Both the position numbers and the translations under genes were made by a program. Under the pieces are notes generated by a model, which ran no database searches, was not told the DNA's origin, and was given only the letters and a program-made list of their open reading frames with translations. A DNA stretch of 64,000 nt from Gammaproteobacteria bacterium LSUCC0057 (GTDB taxonomy: Bacteria; Pseudomonadota; Gammaproteobacteria; Pseudomonadales; Porticoccaceae): positions 117,802 through 181,801 of the forward strand of contig SPIA01000002.1 in the NCBI GenBank assembly GCA_004535795.1. Direction: 5' to 3'. Positions 49,695 to 60,447 of this stretch are shown here, piece by piece (the stretch's first letter is position 1; the number at the start of each line of letters is the position of its first letter).

Positions 49695-52280
49695 ATGCCC
49701 TCGCTGTTCTCCCAATTTATGCAGGCCACGGTGCTGCGCTACCCGCGCAGTGCACTGTTAGCTGTCGCCGTACTGACACTGGCGATGGCCGCTGGCCTCA
49801 GCCACTTTAAAATTGACGCCTCGGCCGACTCGCTGACCCTCGAGCACGACGAAGCCCTCAACTACTACCGCGAAGTCGCCGGCCGTTACGGCAGCAGCGA
49901 CTTTTTAGTGGTCACCTTCCAACCCAAACAGGGCGACCTGTTTGACGACGCCAACCTCGCCTTGCTCGGTGAGTTGCGCGACGAGCTGGCCGCTATCGAC
50001 GGCATCACCGGCGCCGTCTCAATCCTCGACTTGCCGCTGTTGTTCAGCCCTAAGGTGGCCATTGGCGATCTCAGCCAACCGCTCAACACCCTGCTCAGTG
50101 AAGGAGTTGAGCGCAGCCAAGCACGCCGTGAATTTTTGACTAGCCCGCTCTATCGCAACCTCATTCTCTCCCCCGACGGCACCACCACAGGGGTGCTGGC
50201 GACGCTGGCGCTAGACCGCCGCTACCTCGAGCTGGTCGGCGAGCGCGATGCGCTGCGGCTACAGCGCGACACCACAGGGTTGAGCGCCAGTGAGCAACTG
50301 CAGCTGGAGCAGGTCAGCCGCGAGTTTCTCGACTACCGCACCGCCAAGGCGGAGCGCGACAAACTGCGGGTAGCTAGGGTGCGCGACATGATGGCCCCCT
50401 ACCGCGAGCGGGCGACGATCTTTCTCGGCGGCCCGGACATGATCACCGCCGATATGATCGACTTTATCCGCAGCGATCTGGTGGTATTTGGCAGCGGTAT
50501 TTTGCTGTTTATTATTCTGACCATGGCCGCTATCTTCCGCCGCTGGCGCTGGGTGGTGCTACCGCTGCTGACCTGCACCGCCACCTTGGTGACCATGCTC
50601 GGGTTTTTGGCCTGGATCGATTGGCGGCTGACGGTGATCTCCTCTAATTTTGTCTCGCTGCTGCTCATCATTACCCTCGCGCTGACTATTCATCTGGTGG
50701 TGCGCTACCGCGAGCTGCACCAGCAGCAGAGCGATTGGAGCCAACTGCAGCTGGTCGCCACCACGGTAAGCTCGATGGCACTGCCGTGCCTCTACACGGT
50801 GCTGACCACCATCGTCGCCTTTGCCTCGCTGGTGGTCAGCGACATTCGCCCGGTGATCGACTTTGGCTGGATGATGACCATCGGTATCAGCGTGGCACTG
50901 GTGCTCACCTTTGTGGTGATGCCGGCCGGCATGATGTTGTTGGGCCGCGAGGCCGATATAGACGACAGCGACAACTCAGCCAGCATCACGCTGCGCTTTG
51001 CCCGCCTCAGTGAGCGCCGCGGCGGCGCGGTGCTGCTTGTTTCGGCACTGCTGGCGGTGCTGTCGGGCTACGGCATCAGTCAGCTGCAGGTTGAAAACCG
51101 TTTTATCGACTACTTCCGCAGCGACACCGAGATCTATCGCGGCATGGAGGTGATCGACTCGGCGCTGGGCGGCACCACCCCGCTCGATATCGTTTTGCAG
51201 GCGCCGGCCTTTGTCAGCGAGCAGGCCGCCAGCAGCGGCAGCGATCCGTTTGGCGAAGATCCGTTTGGCGAAGATCCGTTTGGCGAAGATCCGTTTGGCG
51301 AAGATCCGTTTGGCGAAGATCCGTTCGCTGACGACCCGTTTGCCGACGACCCATTTGCCGAAACAAGCGATGCGCCGGCGTTGATCGAAAGCTACTGGTT
51401 CAGCCGCAGCGGTCTTGCCGATCTAGAAAAACTGCACAGCTTTTTAGAGGCGCAACCCGAGATCGGCGTGGTCTCGTCGCTGGCCACTCTCAACCGTGTC
51501 GCCGAAGCGCTGCTCGGCCGCCAGCTCAACGATTTTGAGATCGCCTTCATGCGCAAGAGCTTGAGTGACGAGATCTACCAGCAGGGGGTCGCCCCCTATC
51601 TCGACGAGCAGCGCAACGAGGCGCGGATACAGCTGCGCGCCATGGAGACACAGGGGCAACTGAAACGCGCCGAACTGTTGGCGCGCATCGACCAGTTCAT
51701 CACCGACGAGCTCGGCTATCGCAATGGCGAAGCGCAATTTACCGGGCTACTGGTGCTCTACAACAATATGCTGCAGAGCCTGTTTAAGTCGCAGATCCTC
51801 ACCCTCGGGGCGGTCTTTGTCGGCATCGTGGCGATGTTTTTGATCTTGTTTCGCTCACTGTCGATTTCGCTGATTGCCATTGTCCCGAACTTTCTGGCCG
51901 CCGGTATTGTCCTCGGCGGCATGGGGCTTGCGCGTATTCCGCTGGATATGATGACCATTACCATCGCCGCTATCACCGTCGGCATCGGCGTCGACCACGC
52001 GATTCACTACATCACCCGGTTCAAACGCGAGTTCGCGGTCGATGGCGACTACACCGCCACCCTGTACCGCGCCCACGCCAGCATTGGCCGAGCGCTGTTC
52101 TACACCGCGATCACCATTATTATCGGCTTCTCGATCTTGGCCTTCTCCAACTTTATTCCGTCGGTCTACTTCGGTCTGCTCACTGGACTGGCGATGATCG
52201 CGGCACTGTTTGGCTCCATGACGCTGCTGCCAAAACTGCTGTTACTGTTCAAGCCACTCGGCCCGGGAACCCCACGCTAG
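49695..52280 (+). CDS. RND/MMPL-family membrane protein
   Basis: An 861-aa inner-membrane protein with the duplicated layout of the RND superfamily. One N-terminal helix and a large periplasmic loop precede about five helices (residues 255-420); the layout repeats in the second half (helices near 450 and 695-855). Two conserved sterol-sensing-domain-like segments occur, the last with G-I-G-V-D-H-A-I-H-Y. It resembles the MMPL/HpnN-like branch, exporters of lipids or hydrophobic molecules, rather than AcrB-type multidrug pumps. The second periplasmic loop has eight tandem D-P-F-G-E-like pentapeptides (517-556). The stop abuts the uup start, so the two are co-transcribed. The cargo is unknown. 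Confidence 0.85.
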   Translation: MPSLFSQFMQATVLRYPRSALLAVAVLTLAMAAGLSHFKIDASADSLTLEHDEALNYYREVAGRYGSSDFLVVTFQPKQGDLFDDANLALLGELRDELAAIDGITGAVSILDLPLLFSPKVAIGDLSQPLNTLLSEGVERSQARREFLTSPLYRNLILSPDGTTTGVLATLALDRRYLELVGERDALRLQRDTTGLSASEQLQLEQVSREFLDYRTAKAERDKLRVARVRDMMAPYRERATIFLGGPDMITADMIDFIRSDLVVFGSGILLFIILTMAAIFRRWRWVVLPLLTCTATLVTMLGFLAWIDWRLTVISSNFVSLLLIITLALTIHLVVRYRELHQQQSDWSQLQLVATTVSSMALPCLYTVLTTIVAFASLVVSDIRPVIDFGWMMTIGISVALVLTFVVMPAGMMLLGREADIDDSDNSASITLRFARLSERRGGAVLLVSALLAVLSGYGISQLQVENRFIDYFRSDTEIYRGMEVIDSALGGTTPLDIVLQAPAFVSEQAASSGSDPFGEDPFGEDPFGEDPFGEDPFGEDPFADDPFADDPFAETSDAPALIESYWFSRSGLADLEKLHSFLEAQPEIGVVSSLATLNRVAEALLGRQLNDFEIAFMRKSLSDEIYQQGVAPYLDEQRNEARIQLRAMETQGQLKRAELLARIDQFITDELGYRNGEAQFTGLLVLYNNMLQSLFKSQILTLGAVFVGIVAMFLILFRSLSISLIAIVPNFLAAGIVLGGMGLARIPLDMMTITIAAITVGIGVDHAIHYITRFKREFAVDGDYTATLYRAHASIGRALFYTAITIIIGFSILAFSNFIPSVYFGLLTGLAMIAALFGSMTLLPKLLLLFKPLGPGTPR
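51243..51362 (+). repeat. In-frame 15-bp tandem repeat (8 units) in the RND gene
   Basis: Five identical copies of GATCCGTTTGGCGAA are followed by three diverged copies, 120 bp in all. They encode D-P-F-G-E five times, then D-P-F-A-D twice and D-P-F-A-E. The unit is a multiple of three, so gain or loss of copies changes loop length without a frameshift. The identical left copies suggest recent expansion. The acidic, Pro-Phe-rich repeat lies in the second periplasmic loop. Confidence 0.97.
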
Positions 52281-54182
<1,902 letters not shown>

Positions 54183-54194
54183 GGAGAGCTACCC

Positions 54195-55730
54195 ATGAGT
54201 AAACCGACCACCGCATTGATTATTCTCGACGGTTTTGGCTACCGCGAAGCACTCGACAACAACGCCATAGCCAACGCCCGCGCTCCTTTTTGGCAGTCGC
54301 TGTGGGCGGACTGTCCGCACACCACCATCGCCACCTCTGGGATGGCGGTCGGTCTGCCCGAAGGGCAGATGGGTAACTCCGAAGTGGGCCACATGACGCT
54401 CGGCGCCGGCCGCGTGGTCTACCAGAATTTCACTCGCATCAACAAAGCGATCAGTGATGGCGAGTTTCAAACCAATCCGGTCTACTGCGAGGCGATCGAC
54501 AGCGCCGTGGCCGCTGGCCGCGCCGTGCATATTCTCGGTCTGCTGTCGCCGGGCGGCGTGCACAGCCACGAGGCACACATCCTGGCGATGATCGAGATGG
54601 CCGCGGCGCGCGGCGCCAAGCAACTCTACCTGCACGCCTTTTTAGACGGCCGCGACTGCCCGCCGCGCAGCGCGGCACCGAGCTTAGAGCAAGCCGAGGC
54701 ACTGTTTGTACAACTGGGCAGCGGGCGCATCGCCTCGGTCTGCGGCCGCTTTTACGCCATGGACCGCGACAATCGCTGGGAGCGCGTCAGTCAAGCCTAC
54801 CGGCTGCTCACCGAAGGGGTCTGCAACCAGCCGGCCAGCAGCGCCGCGGAGGCGCTGGCCAACGGTTACCAGCGCGGTGAGGATGACGAATTTATCGCCG
54901 CCACCGCAATTGTCGATGGCGATGGCAACACTGCGACCATCAGTGATGGCGACGCCGTGCTGTTTATGAACTTCCGTCCCGATCGCGCCCGTCAGCTGGC
55001 GCACTGCTTTACCAACGCCAATTTTGACGGCTTTGACCGCCCGGTGGTGCGCCAACTCGGTAGCTTCGTCCAGACCACCCAGTACGAGGAGACCATTCCA
55101 GCACCGATCGCCTTCCCCCCCGAGGAGCTGATCAACAGTTTTGGCGAGGTGCTGGCCCACGCTGGCAAACGGCAGCTGCGCATTGCCGAGACAGAAAAAT
55201 ACGCCCACGTCACCTTTTTCTTCAGCGGCGGGCAAGAGGCGCTCTACGACGGCGAACAGCGTATTCTGGTTCCTTCGCCACAAGTTGAAACCTACGATCT
55301 GAAGCCCGAAATGAGCGCCCCCGAGGTGACTGCAAAACTGGTCGCGGCCATCCACAGCGGCGAGTTTGACAGCATCATCTGCAACTACGCCAACTGCGAC
55401 CAGGTTGGCCATACCGGTAACTACGACGCGGCGGTGCAGGCGGTCGAAGCGGTCGATCAGGCACTGCGCGAAGTGATCACCGCCTTGCGCAGTGTGGGTG
55501 GTCAGGCGCTAATCACCGCCGACCACGGCAACGTCGAGTCGATGTACGATGCCGACAACGACCAGCCGCACACCCAGCACACCACCTTGCCAGTACCGCT
55601 GGTCTATGTCGGGCCGCGCCACACCGCCCTGCGCGAGGGCGGCTCGCTGGCCGATATTGCACCGACCCTGCTGGAACTGCTCGGGGTTGCACAGCCGGCC
55701 GAGATGACCGGTCGCTCACTGCTCGGCTAG
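54195..55730 (+). CDS. gpmI: 2,3-bisphosphoglycerate-independent phosphoglycerate mutase
   Basis: A 511-aa alkaline-phosphatase-superfamily enzyme that interconverts 3- and 2-phosphoglycerate with two Mn ions. The phosphorylated Ser is S62 in G-N-S-E-V-G-H. Metal ligands appear in I-L-D-G-F-G (Asp12), C-D-Q-V-G-H-T-G-N and T-A-D-H-G-N-V-E. AAGGAG lies before the ATG, 12 nt after uup. It starts a dense run gpmI-envC-TIGR03643-ctpA, the same neighbourhood (gpmI-envC-ctpA) found in many gammaproteobacteria. Confidence 0.97.
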   Translation: MSKPTTALIILDGFGYREALDNNAIANARAPFWQSLWADCPHTTIATSGMAVGLPEGQMGNSEVGHMTLGAGRVVYQNFTRINKAISDGEFQTNPVYCEAIDSAVAAGRAVHILGLLSPGGVHSHEAHILAMIEMAAARGAKQLYLHAFLDGRDCPPRSAAPSLEQAEALFVQLGSGRIASVCGRFYAMDRDNRWERVSQAYRLLTEGVCNQPASSAAEALANGYQRGEDDEFIAATAIVDGDGNTATISDGDAVLFMNFRPDRARQLAHCFTNANFDGFDRPVVRQLGSFVQTTQYEETIPAPIAFPPEELINSFGEVLAHAGKRQLRIAETEKYAHVTFFFSGGQEALYDGEQRILVPSPQVETYDLKPEMSAPEVTAKLVAAIHSGEFDSIICNYANCDQVGHTGNYDAAVQAVEAVDQALREVITALRSVGGQALITADHGNVESMYDADNDQPHTQHTTLPVPLVYVGPRHTALREGGSLADIAPTLLELLGVAQPAEMTGRSLLG

Positions 55731-55735
55731 CGCCC

Positions 55736-56854
55736 TTGTTGTCGCCCAGACAGTGGTTGGCCGCGCTGTGGCTGCTGAGCATTAGCAGCGCGGCGCTGTG
55801 CGTCGACCCCGCGCAACAGCTGCTCCAACTCAACGCCACCATCGCCGAGCTGGAGCAGCAGCTGCAACAGCAGCGCGGCAGCCAGACGGCGCTCGAACAA
55901 CAGCTGGCGGCGCTCACTTTGCAACAGAACGCCATCGCTCAACAGCAGCGCCAGCTCGCCGCCCAGATCACCGCCAACAACCGCTCGCTGGCGCAGCTCG
56001 ATACGCGTCAGCAACAGTTGAACGACGCCGTTGCGACGCAGCGGCTGCAGGCCAGTGCAGTGCTGGCCGCCCACTATAAGCTCGGCCGACAGCCGCAACT
56101 CAAGCTGCTGCTGAACGGCCAACAACCCCAACAGATCAAACGCCAACTCAACTACTACCGCTACTTAGTCGCAGCGCGCCAGCAGCTGCTCGACAGCCTC
56201 AATCGCGACCTGCTCGAACTCACTGCGGTGCAGAGCCAGCAGCGTCAACAGCGCCAGACTCTGGTGCAGCAGCAGCGCCAGCAGCAGTCGCTCGCCGCGC
56301 AGCTAGAGCAGTCGCTGAGCAAGCAGCAACAGCGCGGCGCCGAGCTCAAGAAGCGCATTGCCGCCCAGCGCAGCGAGCTCTCGCAGTTGCAGCAACAGCG
56401 CCAGCAGCTCGAGCGGGTGATTGCCGAGGCGACTCGGCGCGCGGCACCGGCCCTGGCAAGCCGCCCGATTGCCGAACTCAAAGGCCAGCTGCCGCGCCCC
56501 GCCCCCGGCCGCGTGCTGCACCGCTTTGGCGAGCGACGCGACGACCAGCTGCGCTGGCAGGGCTGGCTCATCGACGCCCGGCGCGGCGACCCGATAGCAC
56601 TGGTGCACCCCGGCCGTGTCGTCTACGCCGACTATCTGCGCGGCTACGGCCTGCTGGTGATCGTCCAGCACGACCCGGAAACCTTGACGCTCTATGCCCA
56701 CAACAGCGAACTGGCCACCGCAGTGGGCGAACAGCTCAACGCCGGCGCCATCATTGCCTACGCCGGCGACAGCGGCGAACAGATCGGCAATGCCCTCTAT
56801 TTTGAGCTGCGCCGCGACGGCGCGGCGGTCGACCCCGCGCAGTGGCTGCGATGA
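55736..56854 (+). CDS. envC: Murein hydrolase activator EnvC (TTG start)
   Basis: A 372-aa exported protein. It has a short signal peptide (W-L-A-A-L-W-L-L then S-S-A-A-L-C), a long Gln-rich coiled coil (about residues 25-240) and a C-terminal LytM/M23 domain (about 265-372). The LytM zinc site looks degenerate: the H-x3-D position reads G-W-L-I-D, and only L-Y-A-H remains of the second motif. This is typical for EnvC, which activates AmiA/AmiB amidases at the septum instead of cutting wall itself. There is no ATG or GTG before the signal peptide; TTG codons at 55736/55739 are the only fitting starts. It follows gpmI by 5 nt and overlaps the next gene by ATGA. Confidence 0.9.
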   Translation: MLSPRQWLAALWLLSISSAALCVDPAQQLLQLNATIAELEQQLQQQRGSQTALEQQLAALTLQQNAIAQQQRQLAAQITANNRSLAQLDTRQQQLNDAVATQRLQASAVLAAHYKLGRQPQLKLLLNGQQPQQIKRQLNYYRYLVAARQQLLDSLNRDLLELTAVQSQQRQQRQTLVQQQRQQQSLAAQLEQSLSKQQQRGAELKKRIAAQRSELSQLQQQRQQLERVIAEATRRAAPALASRPIAELKGQLPRPAPGRVLHRFGERRDDQLRWQGWLIDARRGDPIALVHPGRVVYADYLRGYGLLVIVQHDPETLTLYAHNSELATAVGEQLNAGAIIAYAGDSGEQIGNALYFELRRDGAAVDPAQWLR

Positions 56855-57105
56855 ACCGACTGCTCAGCGACAGCGACATCGGTCGCATCATCGAAATGGC
56901 GTGGGAGGATCGCACCCCGTTCGAAGCGATCGAAGCGAGTTACGGGCTCTGCGAAGCGGAGGTGATCAAACTGATGTGCCGCCAACTAAAACCGCGTTCA
57001 TTTAAACTGTGGCGCGCCCGCGTTGCTGCGCGCAAAACCAAGCACCTGAAACTGCGCGGTTACCGGGTTGGCACCTTCCGCTGCCCGACGCAAAAAATGC
57101 GCTAA
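56851..57105 (+). CDS. TIGR03643 (DUF2805) family small protein
   Basis: An 84-aa basic protein with the pattern I-I-E-M-A-W-E-D-R-T-P-F-E-A-I and L-M-R/C-R-Q-L-K-P-R-S-F-K-L-W-R-A-R-V, typical of the TIGR03643/DUF2805 family. The N-terminal helices look like a helix-turn-helix, followed by a Lys/Arg-rich tail. The ATG overlaps the envC TGA as ATGA. Function is unknown; the shape and charge suggest nucleic-acid binding, which is only an inference. Confidence 0.85.
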   Translation: MNRLLSDSDIGRIIEMAWEDRTPFEAIEASYGLCEAEVIKLMCRQLKPRSFKLWRARVAARKTKHLKLRGYRVGTFRCPTQKMR

Positions 57106-57236
57106 AAGCCGCCGCCGGTCGCGCATCGCGCTGGCCACCGCGTTGTCACCGGCCTATGCTGGTTGCAGCGGCTGGTGCGGTTAGCCCGCCTGTTGACTGT
57201 CACCACTGCACCCTCCACTGCGCCGAGGTGCACACC

Positions 57237-58499
57237 ATGGCTAAATCTTTCCTGCTGCGCTCTATATTGGCCTGTTGGCTACTGGCTGGCAGCCCTCTGG
57301 CCGGAGCCCAGGCAGCGGCGCCAGCCGCCATCCTGCCACTGACCGAACTGCGCCTGTTCACCCAGGTCTTTGACCATGTTCGCCGCGGTTATGTCGATGA
57401 CATCAGCGACAGCCAACTGCTGTTCAGCGCCATCGAGGGCATGCTCTACAATCTCGACCCCTACTCGCGCTATCTCGACCCCGAGGCCTACCGCGCGCTG
57501 CGTGAAATGACCAGTGGCCACTACCACGGCATCGGCGTCGAGGTAGCCAGCGAGGAGGGGGCTATCCGGGTCATTTCACCGCTCGACGAGACCCCTGCCG
57601 CACGCGCCGGCATCCGCCCCGGCGACCTCATTATCGCCATCGACGGCGCCTCGCTGCGCGAACTCTCACCGAGCAGCGCCAGCTACCAGCTGCGCGGCCC
57701 GGGCGGAAGCGCTGTCGAACTGACAGTGGTGCGCAGCGAGCAGCCGGAGCCGATCAATATCACCCTGACCCGTGAACTGATCACAGTCGACTCGGTCCGC
57801 TATCGAGCGCTCGGCAGCGATATCGGCTACGTCCGTATCGCCCAGTTCCAGCAGCAGAGCGCTGCAGCTTTTGTCGGCGCCATCAAGGCGCTGCAACAGT
57901 CATCACTGCGCGGGTTGGTAATCGATCTGCGCAACAACCCCGGCGGCCTAGTCGACGCCGCTATTGAGGTCGCCGCGACGCTGCTCGACGGCGCTACAGT
58001 GGTCTCCACCCAGGGCCGCATCGCCACCGCCAATCAGCTGTTTAGCGCCGAGCTCGGCGATCTACTCAACGGCGCCCCGGTGGCGGTACTGATCAACCGA
58101 GGCACCGCCTCGGCGGCTGAGATTGTCGCCGGTGCGCTGCAAGATCACCGCCGCGCGGTGGTGATTGGCACCCGCAGTTTTGGCAAGGGTTCGGTACAGA
58201 CCATCATCCCCATCGACGGCGGTGGTGCATTAAAGCTGACCACCGCGCGCTACTTCACACCGGCCGGGCGCTCTATTCAAGCCCACGGCATCGATCCAGA
58301 TATTGTCATTGAACGGGGTGAACTGCAGCTCAGCGAGCAGCGCGACCAGCTGCGCGAGGAAGATATCGCCGGCCACTTAGAGGCCGCTGCAGAGAGCCAG
58401 TCTGCGCGCCAACCACCCCAGGACGAGGTGCTGCGCCACGACAACCAACTCAGCGCGGCGGTCAACATGCTGCGCGCGGTAATCCTGCTGCGCCAGTAA
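57237..58499 (+). CDS. ctpA: S41 family carboxy-terminal processing peptidase
   Basis: A 420-aa periplasmic Ser-Lys protease. It has a signal peptide (residues 1-26, A-G-A-Q-A cleavage region), a helical N-terminal part, a PDZ domain (about 95-180) with substrate-gating role, and the S41 core. The core has D-L-R-N-N-P-G-G, catalytic S292 in G-T-A-S-A-A-E and K317 in F-G-K-G-S-V-Q. The ATG at 57237 has GAGG 8 nt upstream; the frame stays open further 5' to 57009, but that part overlaps the small gene and has no signal sequence. CtpA-type proteases trim cell-wall hydrolases or their regulators, which fits the neighbouring envC. Confidence 0.93.
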   Translation: MAKSFLLRSILACWLLAGSPLAGAQAAAPAAILPLTELRLFTQVFDHVRRGYVDDISDSQLLFSAIEGMLYNLDPYSRYLDPEAYRALREMTSGHYHGIGVEVASEEGAIRVISPLDETPAARAGIRPGDLIIAIDGASLRELSPSSASYQLRGPGGSAVELTVVRSEQPEPINITLTRELITVDSVRYRALGSDIGYVRIAQFQQQSAAAFVGAIKALQQSSLRGLVIDLRNNPGGLVDAAIEVAATLLDGATVVSTQGRIATANQLFSAELGDLLNGAPVAVLINRGTASAAEIVAGALQDHRRAVVIGTRSFGKGSVQTIIPIDGGGALKLTTARYFTPAGRSIQAHGIDPDIVIERGELQLSEQRDQLREEDIAGHLEAAAESQSARQPPQDEVLRHDNQLSAAVNMLRAVILLRQ

Positions 58500-58516
58500 G
58501 TGGCCCAGCGCTAGCG

Positions 58517-59284
58517 TCAGCGCACCTCAATGCCTGCAGCGCGCATAAACGCCTTGGCCTCGGGGACACTGTGTTGGCCGAAGTGGAAGATGCTCGCCGC
58601 CAGCACCGCGTCGGCCTTGCCGAGGGTAACACCGTCGGCGAGATGCTGCAGATTGCCAACGCCGCCCGAGGCGATTACCGGTACCGCCACGGCCTCGCTG
58701 ACGCGACGGGTCAGCTCGAGGTCGAAGCCGTTTTTAGTGCCGTCGCGGTCCATGCTGGTCAGTAAGATTTCGCCGGCGCCATAGGCAGTCATCTGTTCGG
58801 CCCAGGCGATGGCATCGAGCCCGGTCGGCTTGCGCCCGCCGTGGGTGAAAATCTCCCAGCGCGGCGAACTGCCGCTTTGCACCTGCTTGGCATCGATCGC
58901 CACGACAATGCACTGGCTGCCAAAGCGCTCGGCGGCGGCGCGAACAAACTCCGGGTTGTAAACCGCGGCCGAATTAATTGACACCTTGTCGGCACCGGCG
59001 TTGAGTAGATTGCGAATATCTTGCAGCTCGCGCACCCCACCGCCCACTGTGAGCGGGATAAATACCGAAGCGGCCATGCGCTCGACGGTGTGAATCATGG
59101 TGTCGCGGTTTTCGTGGCTGGCGGTAATATCTAAAAAGGTGATCTCATCGGCACCCTGCTGGTTGTAGCGCTTGGCCACTTCAACGGGATCGCCGGCATC
59201 GCGGATATCGACAAACTGTACCCCTTTAACCACCCGGCCGTTCTCGACATCGAGACAGGGAATAATGCGTTTTGCCAGCCCCAT
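58517..59284 (-). CDS. hisF: Imidazole glycerol phosphate synthase subunit HisF
   Basis: A 255-aa TIM-barrel cyclase. It has catalytic Asp11 in I-P-C-L-D-V and the second Asp in V-V-A-I-D-A-K, with phosphate-binding G-G-G-V-R and S-G-G-V-G-N at the ends of two barrel halves. It forms imidazole-glycerol phosphate and AICAR together with HisH, using ammonia from that partner. No other his gene is in the window; it sits 5 nt after ribA on the same strand and may be translated from that transcript. Convergent with ctpA. Confidence 0.97.
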   Translation of the reverse strand: MGLAKRIIPCLDVENGRVVKGVQFVDIRDAGDPVEVAKRYNQQGADEITFLDITASHENRDTMIHTVERMAASVFIPLTVGGGVRELQDIRNLLNAGADKVSINSAAVYNPEFVRAAAERFGSQCIVVAIDAKQVQSGSSPRWEIFTHGGRKPTGLDAIAWAEQMTAYGAGEILLTSMDRDGTKNGFDLELTRRVSEAVAVPVIASGGVGNLQHLADGVTLGKADAVLAASIFHFGQHSVPEAKAFMRAAGIEVR

Positions 59285-59289
59285 CGCAA

Positions 59290-59874
59290 TCAGTCCAGCA
59301 GATGGCCGAGCTTGCCGGCTTTGGTTGAGAGGTAGTGGGCGTTGTGCGGATTGCTCTGGGTCTGCAGCGGGCGGCGCTCCACCACCTCGACGCCGAGCGC
59401 TTGCAGCGCTGCCACTTTGCGCGGATTATTGGTCATTAGCACCACGCGGCGCGCACCCAGATGGTTGAGCATTGGCGCACACAGGCTGTAGTCGCGCTGA
59501 TCGGCACCAAAACCCAGTCGCTCGTTGGCCTCCACGGTATCGGCGCCGGCATCTTGCAGGTGGTAAGCCTTAATTTTATTCAGTAGCCCGATGCCGCGCC
59601 CCTCTTGGCGCAGATATAAAATTGCACCGCGGCCGCGCTCGGCAATCGCCGCCATGGCGGCGTGCAGTTGCGCCCCGCAGTCGCAGCGCAGACTGCCCAG
59701 AGCATCGCCGGTCAGACACTCGGAGTGCAGTCGCAACAGCAGCGGCTCATCGCTGCTGCAGTCGCCCATGCTGATGGCGATATGCTCTTTGTCGCTGTCG
59801 GCATCTTCAAACCCGTGGATATCGAAGATACCCCAGCGCGTTGGCAATTTTGATCTCTCTATAAAACGCAACAC
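59290..59874 (-). CDS. ribA: GTP cyclohydrolase II (GTG start)
   Basis: A 194-aa zinc enzyme for the first step of riboflavin synthesis. All three zinc Cys are present in [16 protein letters not shown]. The catalytic stretch [10 protein letters not shown] follows, with a Tyr/Arg-containing A-D-Q-R-D-Y later. The start is GTG at 59874 (or TTG one codon on); no ATG precedes the conserved K-L-P-T-R-W-G. This intact enzyme matters because the cyclohydrolase half of RibBA (62352-63464) lacks the zinc ligands. Confidence 0.94.
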   Translation of the reverse strand: MLRFIERSKLPTRWGIFDIHGFEDADSDKEHIAISMGDCSSDEPLLLRLHSECLTGDALGSLRCDCGAQLHAAMAAIAERGRGAILYLRQEGRGIGLLNKIKAYHLQDAGADTVEANERLGFGADQRDYSLCAPMLNHLGARRVVLMTNNPRKVAALQALGVEVVERRPLQTQSNPHNAHYLSTKAGKLGHLLD

Positions 59875-59907
59875 CAGAACAGTCGCTCCCGTTTAAATAA
59901 GCCGGTC

Positions 59908-59935
59908 ATTGTAGCCGCCTTTGGCGGCCAGTAAA
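59908..59935 (-). promoter_or_regulatory. Possible ribA promoter with a palindromic spacer
   Basis: On the minus strand TTTACT and TACAAT are separated by 16 bp, a fair -35/-10 pair 34 bp before the ribA start. The spacer contains the perfect dyad GCCGCC-TTT-GGCGGC (59914-59928), which could be a protein site, the base of a small hairpin after pgpA, or chance in GC-rich DNA. Confidence 0.35.
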
Positions 59936-59955
59936 GCGGCAGTGAACCGCTGCGC

Positions 59956-60447
59956 TCAGCCGAGCACAGCCAGCAGCAGCTGGCCGACCCAGCCGGCCAT
60001 CAAGCCAGCCACCAAGTCGTCGAGCATAATGCCGACACCGCCGTGCACGCGCCGATCCAACCAGCTGATCGGCCACGGCTTAGCGATGTCGAAGAGACGA
60101 AAAAGTACCCAACCGAGCAGAGCCGCCGGCAGCGTCGCCGGCAGCAGCGCCAGCGCCAGCCACAACCCGACAAATTCATCCCAGACGATGCCGCCGTGGT
60201 CGTGCACCCCCAGCTTGGTCGCCGCGCGGCCGCAAATGACAACACCGGCCAGCGCCGCCGCGGCAATAGTCGGCCACAGCAGTGGCGACGGCAGCAGCAA
60301 CAGCAGCGGCCACAACAGCAGCGCCGCCAGCGAGCCGCAAGTCCCCGGCGCTTTTGGCGCCAAGCCGCTGCCAAAACCAAACGCCAGCAGCAACAGCGGC
60401 GAGCGGCACAGCTGGGCGACGCTGGGGTTAGTCGGCGAAGTGGTCAT
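59956..60447 (-). CDS. pgpA: Phosphatidylglycerophosphatase A
   Basis: A 163-aa integral membrane phosphatase with four hydrophobic segments and the family motifs F-G-F-G-S-G-L-A-P-K-A-P-G-T near residue 24, W-D-E-F-V-G near 90 and F-R-L-F-D-I-A-K-P-W-P-I. It removes the phosphate from phosphatidylglycerophosphate to make phosphatidylglycerol. The ATG at 60447 lies inside the 3' end of thiL (20-bp overlap) and has GAGG 6 nt upstream. The thiL-pgpA order is common in gammaproteobacteria. Confidence 0.94.
   Translation of the reverse strand: MTTSPTNPSVAQLCRSPLLLLAFGFGSGLAPKAPGTCGSLAALLLWPLLLLLPSPLLWPTIAAAALAGVVICGRAATKLGVHDHGGIVWDEFVGLWLALALLPATLPAALLGWVLFRLFDIAKPWPISWLDRRVHGGVGIMLDDLVAGLMAGWVGQLLLAVLG

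Noticed and set aside
51243-51362. Regular repeats that could look like a CRISPR array
   Set aside because: The units are 15 bp, directly adjacent with no spacers, and stay in frame with the RND protein, so this is a coding tandem repeat.
57009-57236. 76-residue N-terminal extension of CtpA
   Set aside because: It overlaps the TIGR03643 gene in another frame, encodes no signal peptide, and the ATG at 57237 has a good GAGG site and an ordinary signal sequence.
58508-58523. GCGCT-N6-AGCGC hairpin between ctpA and hisF as a terminator
   Set aside because: The stem is only 5 bp with no T-run on either side, and such dyads are common in DNA this rich in G+C.
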